DNA of 64,000 bases, from NCBI RefSeq assembly GCF_900116045.1, contig NZ_LT630450.1, forward strand, positions 2,318,501-2,382,500. Reading direction: 5' to 3'. The DNA comes from Desulfovibrio piger (GTDB lineage Bacteria > Desulfobacterota > Desulfovibrionia > Desulfovibrionales > Desulfovibrionaceae). Below the pieces are notes generated by a model. It did not search any database. It worked only from the letters and a program-made list of their open reading frames with translations, and was not told where the DNA came from. A program made the position numbers and the translations under genes. This document shows, piece after piece, positions 46,001-53,545 of this stretch. How positions within the stretch are numbered: position 1 is the first letter of the stretch; each line of letters opens with the position of its first letter.

Positions 46001-46039
46001 GGCCAAGCCCCGCAAGGAGGCGGGGCCTGGTCTTTTTTT
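46001..46039 (+). terminator. Hairpin plus T-run in the leader before the symporter gene
   Basis: GGCCAAGCCCCGC / GCGGGGCCTGG (small mismatch) followed by TCTTTTTTT. The preceding stretch 45870-46000 holds no gene, so this is either a second terminator for the island or an attenuator in the leader of the symporter. A CTATC-N8-GATAG repeat (46046-46063) follows and may be an operator. No other signal is seen to 46132. Confidence 0.6.
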
Positions 46040-46132
46040 CACGAACTATCGGCGGGCTGATAGATTGAGAATTTTTTCCCAGCTAGATTCCAGGGCAGAT
46101 GTTCCGTTTTGTCATGAAAAAAGGAGTCTGCC

Positions 46133-47680
46133 ATGCCTGAGCAAACCTCTGCCGGTTCCGGTTCGTTTTTGCAGTACCTGGCCGGGAACCTGCGCCGCAA
46201 CGGACGCAGCCCCGTGCGTGTCTACACGGGCTTCGTCATCGCCTGGGCGCTCTTCTTCCTCTTCTGGACAGTGCTGCCGCCCTTCCCGGGCCTGACCCAC
46301 AACGGCATGGCCGTGCTGGGCATCGTGCTCTGGGCCAGCGTCATGTGGGTCAGCGAGGCCATGCCCACGGGCATCACCGGCATCTCCATCCCCACCCTGC
46401 TGCTCATCACCCAGGCCATCCCCTGGCAGGGCGGCAAACCGCCCATGTCCATCATTTTCGCCGGGTTCACCAATCACGTCATCTGGCTGTGCCTGTTCGC
46501 CTTCCTGGTGGGGGCCGTCATGCAGCTGGTGGGCCTGGACAGGCGCATCGCCCTGGGCATCCTGGCCCGGCTCAAGGCCTCCAGCGTGGGCCGCGTCATC
46601 TGGGGCATGTTCTTCGTGAACATCGTGCTGGGCTTCCTGGTGCCCGCGGCCAACGCCCGCGCCGCCACCCTGCTGCCCGTGGTGCAGGGCATCTGCCGCC
46701 TGCTCGGCGACACGCCGGAAGAACGCGCCGCCAAAAAGGCCATCGTCATCCAGTCCCTGGTCTACGGCTCCATGATCTGCGGCATGTTCATCATGACCGC
46801 CCACCTGCCCAACATGATCATGGTGGGCATCTTCGACAAGGCGGGCTTCAGCAACCTCAACTATCTCAACTGGATGCTGCTGCAGGCCCCCTATCTGGGC
46901 ATGTTCGCCCTGACGCAGGCCTGGATCCGCTGGCACTTCGGCACGCGCAAGGTGCACATCGCCGGCGGGGTGGAGGCCCTGCAGAAGAAATACGACGACC
47001 TCGGCCCCATGACCATGCCCGAAAAGGTGCTGCTGGGCATCTTTGCCCTGGCGGGCATCATGTTCATGACCGGCAAGGGCAGCTTCATCGCCGAGCTGCA
47101 CCACCAGCCCCTGGGCGTCATCGGCCTGCTGGGCATGCTGGTGCTCTTCGCGCCCGGCCTCATGCCCTGTTCCTGGAAGTCCGTGCAGGAAAAGACCATC
47201 TGGGGCACCTTCCTGCTGCTGGGCGGCGCCATGACCATGACCACGGCCATGACCCAGTCCGGCCTGGCCCAGTGGCTGGCCGACCACATCCACGCCTGGG
47301 TGGTGGGCATGAGCTGGTGGCAGGCCATCCTGACCATGATGGTGGGCACGCACATCATCCGCCTGGGCATGCTCTCCAACGTGGCTGCCGTGGCCATGCT
47401 GGCGCCGGTGGTCTTTGCCATGGCGCCCAAGCTGGGCCTGCATCCCGTGGCCTTCACCATGCTGGTCTGCGACACGGACACCTTTGCCTACATCCTGCCC
47501 ACCCAGATCACCGCGGCCGTCATCGCGCACGGGACGGACACCTTCTCCTCCACGGACTACGCCCGCGCCGGCTGGGTCTCCGTCTGTATCGCCATCGCCT
47601 ACGGCCTGCTGGTCATGGCTCCCTGGTACGCCCTGTGGGGCATGCCCGTCTGGGATGCCAGTGCCCCCTGGCCCTTCTAG
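46133..47680 (+). CDS. DASS/SLC13-family anion symporter
   Basis: A 515-residue membrane protein with about 12 segments, of the divalent-anion:Na+ symporter family that moves dicarboxylates, tricarboxylates or sulfate. Recognisable regions: VLGIVLWASVMWVSEAMPTGITG, the hairpin/ANARAATLLPVV motif (family SNT-like region modified), and LGGAMTMTTAMTQSGLAQWLAD with TDTFAYILPTQ in the second half. AGGAG lies before the ATG. It opens the module with the AprA-like and AprB-like genes (63-base gap), so it probably brings in their substrate or exports their product. Confidence 0.88.
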   Translation: MPEQTSAGSGSFLQYLAGNLRRNGRSPVRVYTGFVIAWALFFLFWTVLPPFPGLTHNGMAVLGIVLWASVMWVSEAMPTGITGISIPTLLLITQAIPWQGGKPPMSIIFAGFTNHVIWLCLFAFLVGAVMQLVGLDRRIALGILARLKASSVGRVIWGMFFVNIVLGFLVPAANARAATLLPVVQGICRLLGDTPEERAAKKAIVIQSLVYGSMICGMFIMTAHLPNMIMVGIFDKAGFSNLNYLNWMLLQAPYLGMFALTQAWIRWHFGTRKVHIAGGVEALQKKYDDLGPMTMPEKVLLGIFALAGIMFMTGKGSFIAELHHQPLGVIGLLGMLVLFAPGLMPCSWKSVQEKTIWGTFLLLGGAMTMTTAMTQSGLAQWLADHIHAWVVGMSWWQAILTMMVGTHIIRLGMLSNVAAVAMLAPVVFAMAPKLGLHPVAFTMLVCDTDTFAYILPTQITAAVIAHGTDTFSSTDYARAGWVSVCIAIAYGLLVMAPWYALWGMPVWDASAPWPF

Positions 47681-47743
47681 CTTTCCGCCGACCTGCCGGG
47701 GCGGTGTGGCCCCGGCGCCAACAGCTTTTTACAGGAGAACATC

Positions 47744-49516
47744 ATGGCCAACATCCCCGCGGCGCACATGCGCCAGTTCACCCCTGAAAACCTGGACGAT
47801 GTCGAGACCGTCGTCGTCGAGACCGACCTGCTCATCATCGGCGGCGGCAATGCCGGCTGCTTCGTGGCCACGGAGGCCGCCCTGGTGGACCCCGGCGTCC
47901 GCGTCACCATCATGGAAAAGGCCGAGATCATGCGCTCCGGCGCCTGCTCCGCCGGCATGGACGCCATCAATACCTACATCCCCGAAGGCAAGACCCCCGA
48001 AGACCTGGTGCGCTGGAGCCGTGCCCAGGTGGGCGGCGGCCCCCTGCGTGAGGACCTGGCCCTCTCCAATGCCCGCGAGCTCAACGAGTCCGTGGACGAT
48101 CTGGAGCGCTGGGGCCTGCCCATCCTGCGTGACGAGCAGGGCCGCATCCGCTACCGCGGCAAGTGGGACATCTCCATCCACGGCGAGCAGCTCAAGCCCA
48201 TCATGGCCGAGAAGGCCCTGGAGAGCGGCGCGGACGTCTACAACCGCGTGACGGCCACGGCCCTCATCATGCACGAAGGCCGCTGCACCGGCGCCATGGG
48301 CTTTGGCGTGCGTGACGGCAAGTTCTACATTTTCCGCGCCAAGGCCACGGTGGTCAGCACCGGCGGGGCCGGTACCCTGTACAAGTCCTACACGGCCGAC
48401 AGCACCGACAGCGGCGCGCAGATCTGGATGTGCCCCTACTGCGTGGGCACGGGCTACGCCATCGGCTTCCGCCAGGGCGCCGAGCTCACCAGCCTGGAAC
48501 AGCGCTGGGTGGCCACGCGCACCAAGGACTTCTGCGGCCCGGTGGACACCATCTCCGTGGGCTACGGCGCGCCCATCATCAACGCGCACGGCGAGCGCGT
48601 CATGAGCCGCTATGAGCATCTGGGCGGGGACGCCGCGCCGCGCTACATCCGCGCCAACGCGCCCATGGAGGAATGGCTGGCCGGTCGCGGGCCCTGCTAT
48701 TGCGACACCACCCACCTGAGCCCCGAAACGGCCAAGGCCATGATGGAGGACTATCTCAACGAGCGGCCTTCCTTCGTGCTCTTCCTGGCCAGCCGCGGCC
48801 AGGACGTCACCCGCGAACCCATCGAGATCTACGGCTCCGACCCCTACATCCTGGGCGGCCATACCGGCGGCGGCTTCTGGGTGGACATGCAGCGCATGAC
48901 CACCATCCCCGGCCTGTTCGCCGCGGGCGAGACCGCCGGCGGCAACCCCAACAAGTTCGTGGGCGGCTGCTGCGCCGAAGGCAAGCTGGCGGCCCGCGGG
49001 GCCATTGCCTACATGAAGGATCTGGAGCTGCCGCCGCTGGACATGGCGGCCGTGGAGCGGGAAAAGGCCCGCGTCTACGCGCCCCTGCTGGCCCGGGACG
49101 AGGACGGCGTGCGCCCCGTGGAGATGAAGGAGCGCCTGCAGCGCCTGATGGACGAATACGCCGGCGGCGTGTCGCAGTTCTACCGCACCAACGAGGAACG
49201 TCTGGACTACGCCCTGAAGCACATCGCCAGGCTGCAGTCCCAGTTCGGCTACCTGCGTGCCCGCGACCTGCACGAGCTCATGCAGGCCCACGAGACCATG
49301 GACAGGGTCGATGTGGCCGAGGCCGTGGTCCATCACCTCAAGGCCCGCAAGGAGACCCGCTGGGCCGGCTGGCAGACCCGTTCCGACTACCCGGAACGCG
49401 ACGATGCCCGTTTCGACTGTTTCATCGAATCCCGGCGCGATCCCGCCACGGGCAAGGTGGAGACCTTCACCCGCCCGTACGAGCAGCTGATCCCCGGTGA
49501 CCGTTATACCGCGTAA
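47744..49516 (+). CDS. AprA-like FAD oxidoreductase subunit (APS reductase alpha paralogue)
   Basis: A 590-residue flavoprotein that lines up along its length with APS reductase alpha but is about 70 residues shorter. Matching blocks: FAD loop IIGGGNAG (31-38), SAGMDAINTYIP, GKWDISIHGEQLKPIMAEKA, ATVVSTGGAGTLYK, VATRTKDFCGPVD, LAGRGPCYCDTT, DPYILGGHTGGGFWV, MTTIPGLFAAGETAGGNPNKF and a C-terminus with YAGGVSQFY, RARDLHELMQAHE and PYEQLIPG. The active-site Arg and His regions appear kept (Arg259, His373 by eye), but loops around them differ. It is not the housekeeping AprA. With its ferredoxin partner it should reduce or oxidise a small acid related to the symporter substrate. Confidence 0.85.
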   Translation: MANIPAAHMRQFTPENLDDVETVVVETDLLIIGGGNAGCFVATEAALVDPGVRVTIMEKAEIMRSGACSAGMDAINTYIPEGKTPEDLVRWSRAQVGGGPLREDLALSNARELNESVDDLERWGLPILRDEQGRIRYRGKWDISIHGEQLKPIMAEKALESGADVYNRVTATALIMHEGRCTGAMGFGVRDGKFYIFRAKATVVSTGGAGTLYKSYTADSTDSGAQIWMCPYCVGTGYAIGFRQGAELTSLEQRWVATRTKDFCGPVDTISVGYGAPIINAHGERVMSRYEHLGGDAAPRYIRANAPMEEWLAGRGPCYCDTTHLSPETAKAMMEDYLNERPSFVLFLASRGQDVTREPIEIYGSDPYILGGHTGGGFWVDMQRMTTIPGLFAAGETAGGNPNKFVGGCCAEGKLAARGAIAYMKDLELPPLDMAAVEREKARVYAPLLARDEDGVRPVEMKERLQRLMDEYAGGVSQFYRTNEERLDYALKHIARLQSQFGYLRARDLHELMQAHETMDRVDVAEAVVHHLKARKETRWAGWQTRSDYPERDDARFDCFIESRRDPATGKVETFTRPYEQLIPGDRYTA

Positions 49517-49530
49517 GCAAGGAGCCAACC

Positions 49531-49857
49531 ATGCCCCCGAGAATAGATCTGAACAAGTGCAACGGCTGCGGCGGCAAGTCCGAGACCGCCTGCGAGATGG
49601 TCTGCCCCGGCGACCTCATGATGCTGGACCCCGGGACGGGCAAGGCCCGCTGCCGGGCCACCGGCGAATGCTGGGACTGCATGTCCTGCATCAAGGTCTG
49701 TCCCACCGGTGCCCTGCAGACGCGCATGCCCTACCAGCTGGGCTACTACAAGGCCAGCCTGCGCCCCATCATGGGCAAGGACTGCATCACCTGGAAATGC
49801 CGTGATATTGACGGGAATGAATATACATATAAGTATGTCAACCGGATACGTCACTAG
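49531..49857 (+). CDS. AprB-like ferredoxin subunit, lacking the usual C-terminal tail
   Basis: A 108-residue iron-sulfur protein with two [4Fe-4S] sites: Cys10, 13, 21, 25 and Cys47, 50, 53, 57. The first motif has the AprB-specific insertion (CNGCGGKSETACEMVCPGDLM), and CWDCMSCIKVCPTGA matches the second. AprB normally has about 50 more residues that wrap around AprA; here the chain ends at YKYVNRIRH. It starts 14 bases after the AprA-like gene; in the canonical operon aprB comes before aprA, so the order is reversed. Confidence 0.88.
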   Translation: MPPRIDLNKCNGCGGKSETACEMVCPGDLMMLDPGTGKARCRATGECWDCMSCIKVCPTGALQTRMPYQLGYYKASLRPIMGKDCITWKCRDIDGNEYTYKYVNRIRH

Positions 49858-49895
49858 AACACGACACGGCTAAGGCCGGGTCCGGGAACGCGCTG

Positions 49896-49930
49896 CCGGT
49901 GCGCCGCAAGTCTGGTTTGCGGCGCACCGG
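49896..49930. repeat. Perfect 14-bp inverted repeat after the AprB-like gene
   Basis: CCGGTGCGCCGCAA and its exact complement are separated by 7 bases. No T-run follows on either strand, so it may be a non-canonical terminator or an operator for the Crp/Fnr gene that starts 63 bases later. Confidence 0.65.
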
Positions 49931-49992
49931 TTCCGGCGTCTGTACGGCAGACAGGGAACGCCTCTTCACGGGCCTGGTGCACGGGAGGAGGC

Positions 49993-50694
49993 ATGCGCAG
50001 TTTCTGGCATCTGGAAAAAGGGGATTTCTTCGACGGCATAGAAGAGTGCAAGGAACACTTCCTGCACAGTGCCCAGCGCATCGAACTGAAGAAGAGCGAC
50101 ATCGTTTTTTTTGAAGGCGACGCGGGCGGGGCCTGCTTTTATGTGGCGTCGGGGCTGCTGCGCATCTTCTGCGTGACCGAGGCCGGCAAGGAGTCCACCT
50201 TTTTCCTGCGCACCGCGGGCGAGATCTTCGGCCTGTCGGAGGTCCTGCAGGATCTGCCCCGCAAGGTCAGTGCCCAGGCCCTGGCCGCTTCCGTCATCTT
50301 CCGTCTGGACAGGCAGGCCTTCGACGGTCTGCTGTCCCGCAATTATGCCCTGGCACGACGGGTCATCACCGTCATGGGCAGCCGCCTGCGCTATCTGGGC
50401 GACAGCCTCAGCGCCCAGACCTGCGATGTCCGCCACAGACTGTGCCGCCTGCTGCTCGCGCTGGCACACGAGAGCCTGCGCGACCCGGCCGCCTGGGAAC
50501 GGCCGCTGGCCCTGCCGGTCAGCCTTTCCCAGGGCCAGATGGCGGCCATGGTCTGTTCCACGCAGCCCACGGTCAGCGAGACCCTGCACCAGTTGCAGGA
50601 CGAGGGCCTTATCGACATCCGCGGCCGCTGCATCGCCATCAGAAGGCCCCAGGCCCTGCTGGCGGCCCTGGAAGCCCCCGGGGATCGCGCTTGA
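49993..50694 (+). CDS. Crp/Fnr-family transcriptional regulator
   Basis: A 233-residue regulator: a cyclic-nucleotide-type beta-roll (about 20-130, with FFEGDAGGACFYVASGLLRIF and GEIFGLSEVL), a long dimer helix, and a C-terminal helix-turn-helix (LSQGQMAAMVCSTQPTVSETLHQLQDEGLI). The N-terminal cysteine set of FNR is missing, so an oxygen-labile cluster is unlikely; haem or a small ligand is possible. AGGAGG is close to the ATG. Its place right after the symporter/AprBA-like genes suggests it controls them. Confidence 0.88.
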   Translation: MRSFWHLEKGDFFDGIEECKEHFLHSAQRIELKKSDIVFFEGDAGGACFYVASGLLRIFCVTEAGKESTFFLRTAGEIFGLSEVLQDLPRKVSAQALAASVIFRLDRQAFDGLLSRNYALARRVITVMGSRLRYLGDSLSAQTCDVRHRLCRLLLALAHESLRDPAAWERPLALPVSLSQGQMAAMVCSTQPTVSETLHQLQDEGLIDIRGRCIAIRRPQALLAALEAPGDRA

Positions 50695-50738
50695 GTCCGG
50701 CCGCGCTCCGGCATAAGGTGTCCGCCGGAGGAAACACC

Positions 50739-51623
50739 ATGCTGGCAGACCTGCATACCCACACCAGCACGTCCCACGGGCACCACAGCGCCGCCGGGAT
50801 GTATGAGGCAGCGGCGGCGGCCGGGCTGGACCTTTTCGGCCTGAGCGAGCACTCCCCCCTGCCGGAGGAATACGCCTGCAAGCTGTATGTGCCGGCCTTT
50901 CCCGGCAATTTCCGGGACTTCGTCCGGGACGTGCAGGCCCTGCGGCAGCGGGAGCTGGAGCGGGAAGACCGGCCGCTGCCCCTGCTGGGCGTGGAGCTGG
51001 ACTGGCTTCCCGGCTACCCCAGGCACATGGGCCGCTTCTTGTCCTGCTGGCCGTTCAGCTATGTGATCGGTTCCCTGCATTATGTGGGGCTCTTCCCGGT
51101 GGCGCGTCCCCATACCTGGACCGACGGCCGGGAGGCCGCCTATGCCCGCTACCGGGAATATTATGAAGAGATGGCCCGCATGGCGGCCAGCGGGCTGGTG
51201 AACGTGGCCTCGCACCCCGACTTCATCAAGCGGGCCTCCTATGGCCTGTTCCATGAATGGCTGCGCGAAAAGGGCAGCCTGGACGTGGTGGCCCGCGCCG
51301 TGCAGGCCATGACCGATAACGGCGTCATCATGGAAGTCTCGTCGGCCGGGCTGCGCCAGCCCTTTGCCGAGCCTTATCCCTGCCCGGCCATCATGGGCCT
51401 GGCCGCCGACTTCGGTGCGGACATCCGCCTGGCGTCCGATGCCCACGACAGGGCCGATGTGGGCGCCGGGCTCGCCGACGTGGCCCGTTACGCGCGTTCC
51501 TTCGGCTTCCGTTGCGACACCCTGCCCCTGCGGCCGGACGATATCGCCGCCCGGCCCGCCGCGCTGGCGCAGGCCCTGGACTATCTGGACGGGCCCCTGC
51601 CGCGCCTGCGTTTTGCGCTGTAG
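50739..51623 (+). CDS. PHP-domain phosphatase (histidinol-phosphatase type)
   Basis: A 294-residue metal-dependent phosphoesterase of the PHP family. Metal ligands are visible as DLHTHTSTSHG (N-terminus), LSEHSP, GVELDW, GSLHYV, ASHPDF and SDAHDRAD. The closest named members are HisJ-type histidinol-phosphatases, but PHP enzymes vary in substrate and hisG/hisI lie 17 kb away, so that activity is only probable. The ATG at 50739 follows GGAGGAAACACC; the longer open frame upstream lies in the Crp/Fnr gene. Confidence 0.8.
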   Translation: MLADLHTHTSTSHGHHSAAGMYEAAAAAGLDLFGLSEHSPLPEEYACKLYVPAFPGNFRDFVRDVQALRQRELEREDRPLPLLGVELDWLPGYPRHMGRFLSCWPFSYVIGSLHYVGLFPVARPHTWTDGREAAYARYREYYEEMARMAASGLVNVASHPDFIKRASYGLFHEWLREKGSLDVVARAVQAMTDNGVIMEVSSAGLRQPFAEPYPCPAIMGLAADFGADIRLASDAHDRADVGAGLADVARYARSFGFRCDTLPLRPDDIAARPAALAQALDYLDGPLPRLRFAL

Positions 51624-51873
51624 TGCCGGGAACGGGCCTTTCCTCCCGTTCCCCGGACGGTCCCGCGCCCGGGATGCATACGGCCGGGGCGTCCGCCACG
51701 CCAGCACGGCTCCGGCTGCTGCCGGAGCTGTTTTTGCATGGTGCCCGGCATGGCATGTTGCCGGGGATGCGGTCTCCCCATCCCGACAGGGACCGGGCCG
51801 CCGTTGCCGCAGGCCTGGCCTGGGGCCCGGCCCAGGAGGGGAGTGCTTCCCGGGCCGTTTTTCATGGCCGCCG

Positions 51874-52377
51874 TCAGCTGTGGGGCAGCAGGCGGTGCAG
51901 CAGCCAGCTCAGGAACGGTGCCAGCAGCAGGACGGTATACAGCCGCACCAGATGGAAGGCCAGGACGGCGGGGGCGTTGGTGCCCAGGTCGGAGGCCATG
52001 CCCACCACGGCCTGCAGACCGCCGGGACTGGTGGCCAGGATGGCACTGCCCGCGTCCAGTCCGGCCGAGCGGCAGAGGAACCAGGCCCCCAGGGCCCCGG
52101 CCACGATGAGCAGGGCCGTGGAGCCGAACATCAGGGGCGCCATGGCGCGGACCTCCAGCAGGGTGTCACCGGTTATCATGTTGCCGACCATGACGCCCAT
52201 GGCGATCTGGGCACCCAGCTGGAACAGGCGCGGCGCATCGGCCTCCACATGACCCAGCAGTTTGACGGCCAGGACGGCCACCACGGCGCCCAGCATGGCG
52301 CCGCCGGGGATGTGCAGGAAGAAGAACAGCAGGCCGCCCGCGATGCCGCAGGCGATGAGGAGCAGGAAGGTGGTCAT
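51874..52377 (-). CDS. AbrB-family membrane protein, single-repeat form
   Basis: A 167-residue inner-membrane protein with about five segments. GGLLFFFLHIPGGAMLGAVVAVL and SPGGLQAVVGMASDLGTNAPAVLAFHLVRLYTVLLLAPF are the two halves of one AbrB (ammonia monooxygenase-related, YdgJ-like) repeat; most relatives carry two such repeats in about 350 residues, so this is the half-length form. Function of the family is unknown (transport is suspected). CGGAGG stands before the ATG at 52377. Confidence 0.7.
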   Translation of the reverse strand: MTTFLLLIACGIAGGLLFFFLHIPGGAMLGAVVAVLAVKLLGHVEADAPRLFQLGAQIAMGVMVGNMITGDTLLEVRAMAPLMFGSTALLIVAGALGAWFLCRSAGLDAGSAILATSPGGLQAVVGMASDLGTNAPAVLAFHLVRLYTVLLLAPFLSWLLHRLLPHS

Positions 52378-52595
52378 GGGTCCTCCGTAGGTTGCGGGGC
52401 AGTGGCCCATGATGCGGCAACGGGGGCAGGCGGTCAAGGTTGCGCGGGCAACGATTTTTTTGGGGGGGAGGGGACGACCGGGAGCGCATGACGTGCGGCC
52501 CGGGAGTGGCGGCGGGGCGGGACGCCGGAGCAGGCGGCCCGCCCCGCATACAGGGGATCGCCCAAGAAAGTGGCCGGCAGCGTCGTTTATATGGT

Positions 52596-52675
52596 GGCCA
52601 GCCCCCGCGTGCGGGGAAGCGCCTACCATCTGCTACAACTCTTCCACCTGCTGCGAGGCCAGCCCCCGCGTGCGG
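52596..52675. repeat. Direct repeat of 19 bp in the spacer before tyrA
   Basis: GGCCAGCCCCCGCGTGCGG occurs at 52596-52614 and 52657-52675, exact copies 61 bases apart. The surrounding spacer (52378-52735) has no supportable gene; a 77-codon open frame covers both repeats but overlaps the terminator. Only two copies exist, so it is not a CRISPR array. Confidence 0.7.
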
Positions 52676-52689
52676 AGGAGGGGACGGGG

Positions 52690-52731
52690 AAAAGGGGAAG
52701 GGAAGCGCCTGTCCGGGACGCTCCCTTCCCC
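52690..52731 (-). terminator. Terminator of the aromatic amino-acid operon
   Basis: Minus-strand stem GGGGAAGGGAGCG / CGCTTCCCTTCCCC (one base bulge) with an 11-base loop and TTTT, just past the tyrA stop codon. Confidence 0.8.
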
Positions 52732-52735
52732 GCTG

Positions 52736-53545
52736 TCATTTTTTCCACCACCACTGCGCGCGGCGGCAGAGCAGTTCGATATCACCGGCGGCGGCCACGT
52801 TGAGCATCTTGCGATACTGGCGCACGGCCTCGTGGCTGTACGGATTGGCCTCGAAGAGGCCGGTGAACATGGTGCCGTCCTCGGTGAGCATCTTCTCTGC
52901 CGCGTGCAGGCGGCGGCGGAAGGAGGGGGTGATGTAGGGCAACAGGTCTTCCTGCCCTGCCAGCAGGGCGAAGTAGGCCAGGTTGGTGATGAAGTTCATG
53001 TTCTGGACGCGGGCCATGGCGCGGTCGTGCTCGTCGGCCGTGGCCCGGAAGGTGCTGCACCCCAGGGCCCGGAAAAAGGCCTCCACCAGGGCCGTGTCCT
53101 GCTCGCGGGCCGTGCGGCCGGGCGTGACGGTCACGGGCAGGCCGTCCCCGTCGGGCGTGGCCGGGCCGAAGAGCGGATGCGTGCCCACCACCGGGCCGGG
53201 CCAGACGGCTTCCATCTGCTGCAGGGGGCGCACCTTCACCGACGTGATGTCGGCCAGGATGGCCGTGTCGGGCAGATGGGCGCAGACCGTGGCGGCCACC
53301 TCGGCAAAGACGGCCGCGGGCACGCAGAGCAGCACCAGGGCGGCATCCCGGCAGGCCGGGGCCAGCACCGCGTCCGTCAGGGGCACGTCCACGCCCCGCA
53401 TGTCCAGACCGGCGGCCGTGCCGCGGCGGCAGAGCATGGCGCCCATGCGGCCCCGGCAGCCCACGATGAGCACGGCGCGGCCCCGCAGGGAGGCCGCGGC
53501 GTCCGCGGCCGTGAGGGGCGGCGTCGGCGTGTCGTCCTGGCTCAC
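52736..53545 (-). CDS. tyrA: Prephenate dehydrogenase
   Basis: A 269-residue NAD(P)-dependent enzyme turning prephenate to 4-hydroxyphenylpyruvate for tyrosine. The Rossmann motif is VLIVGCRGRMGAML (GxGxxG as GCRGRMG, about 29-35), with LLCVPAAVF and DITSVKVRPLQQME, and the catalytic-histidine region VGTHPLFGP. No chorismate mutase or ACT domain is fused. It is the last gene of the operon and overlaps aroA by 4 bases. Confidence 0.9.
   Translation of the reverse strand: MSQDDTPTPPLTAADAAASLRGRAVLIVGCRGRMGAMLCRRGTAAGLDMRGVDVPLTDAVLAPACRDAALVLLCVPAAVFAEVAATVCAHLPDTAILADITSVKVRPLQQMEAVWPGPVVGTHPLFGPATPDGDGLPVTVTPGRTAREQDTALVEAFFRALGCSTFRATADEHDRAMARVQNMNFITNLAYFALLAGQEDLLPYITPSFRRRLHAAEKMLTEDGTMFTGLFEANPYSHEAVRQYRKMLNVAAAGDIELLCRRAQWWWKK

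Noticed and set aside
49896..49930. Inverted repeat as a tRNA or small structured RNA gene
   Set aside because: Only one stem, no cloverleaf or conserved loop sequence.
52596..52675. Two 19-bp repeats as a CRISPR remnant
   Set aside because: Only two copies, no cas genes, GC-rich unit without the usual CRISPR repeat form.
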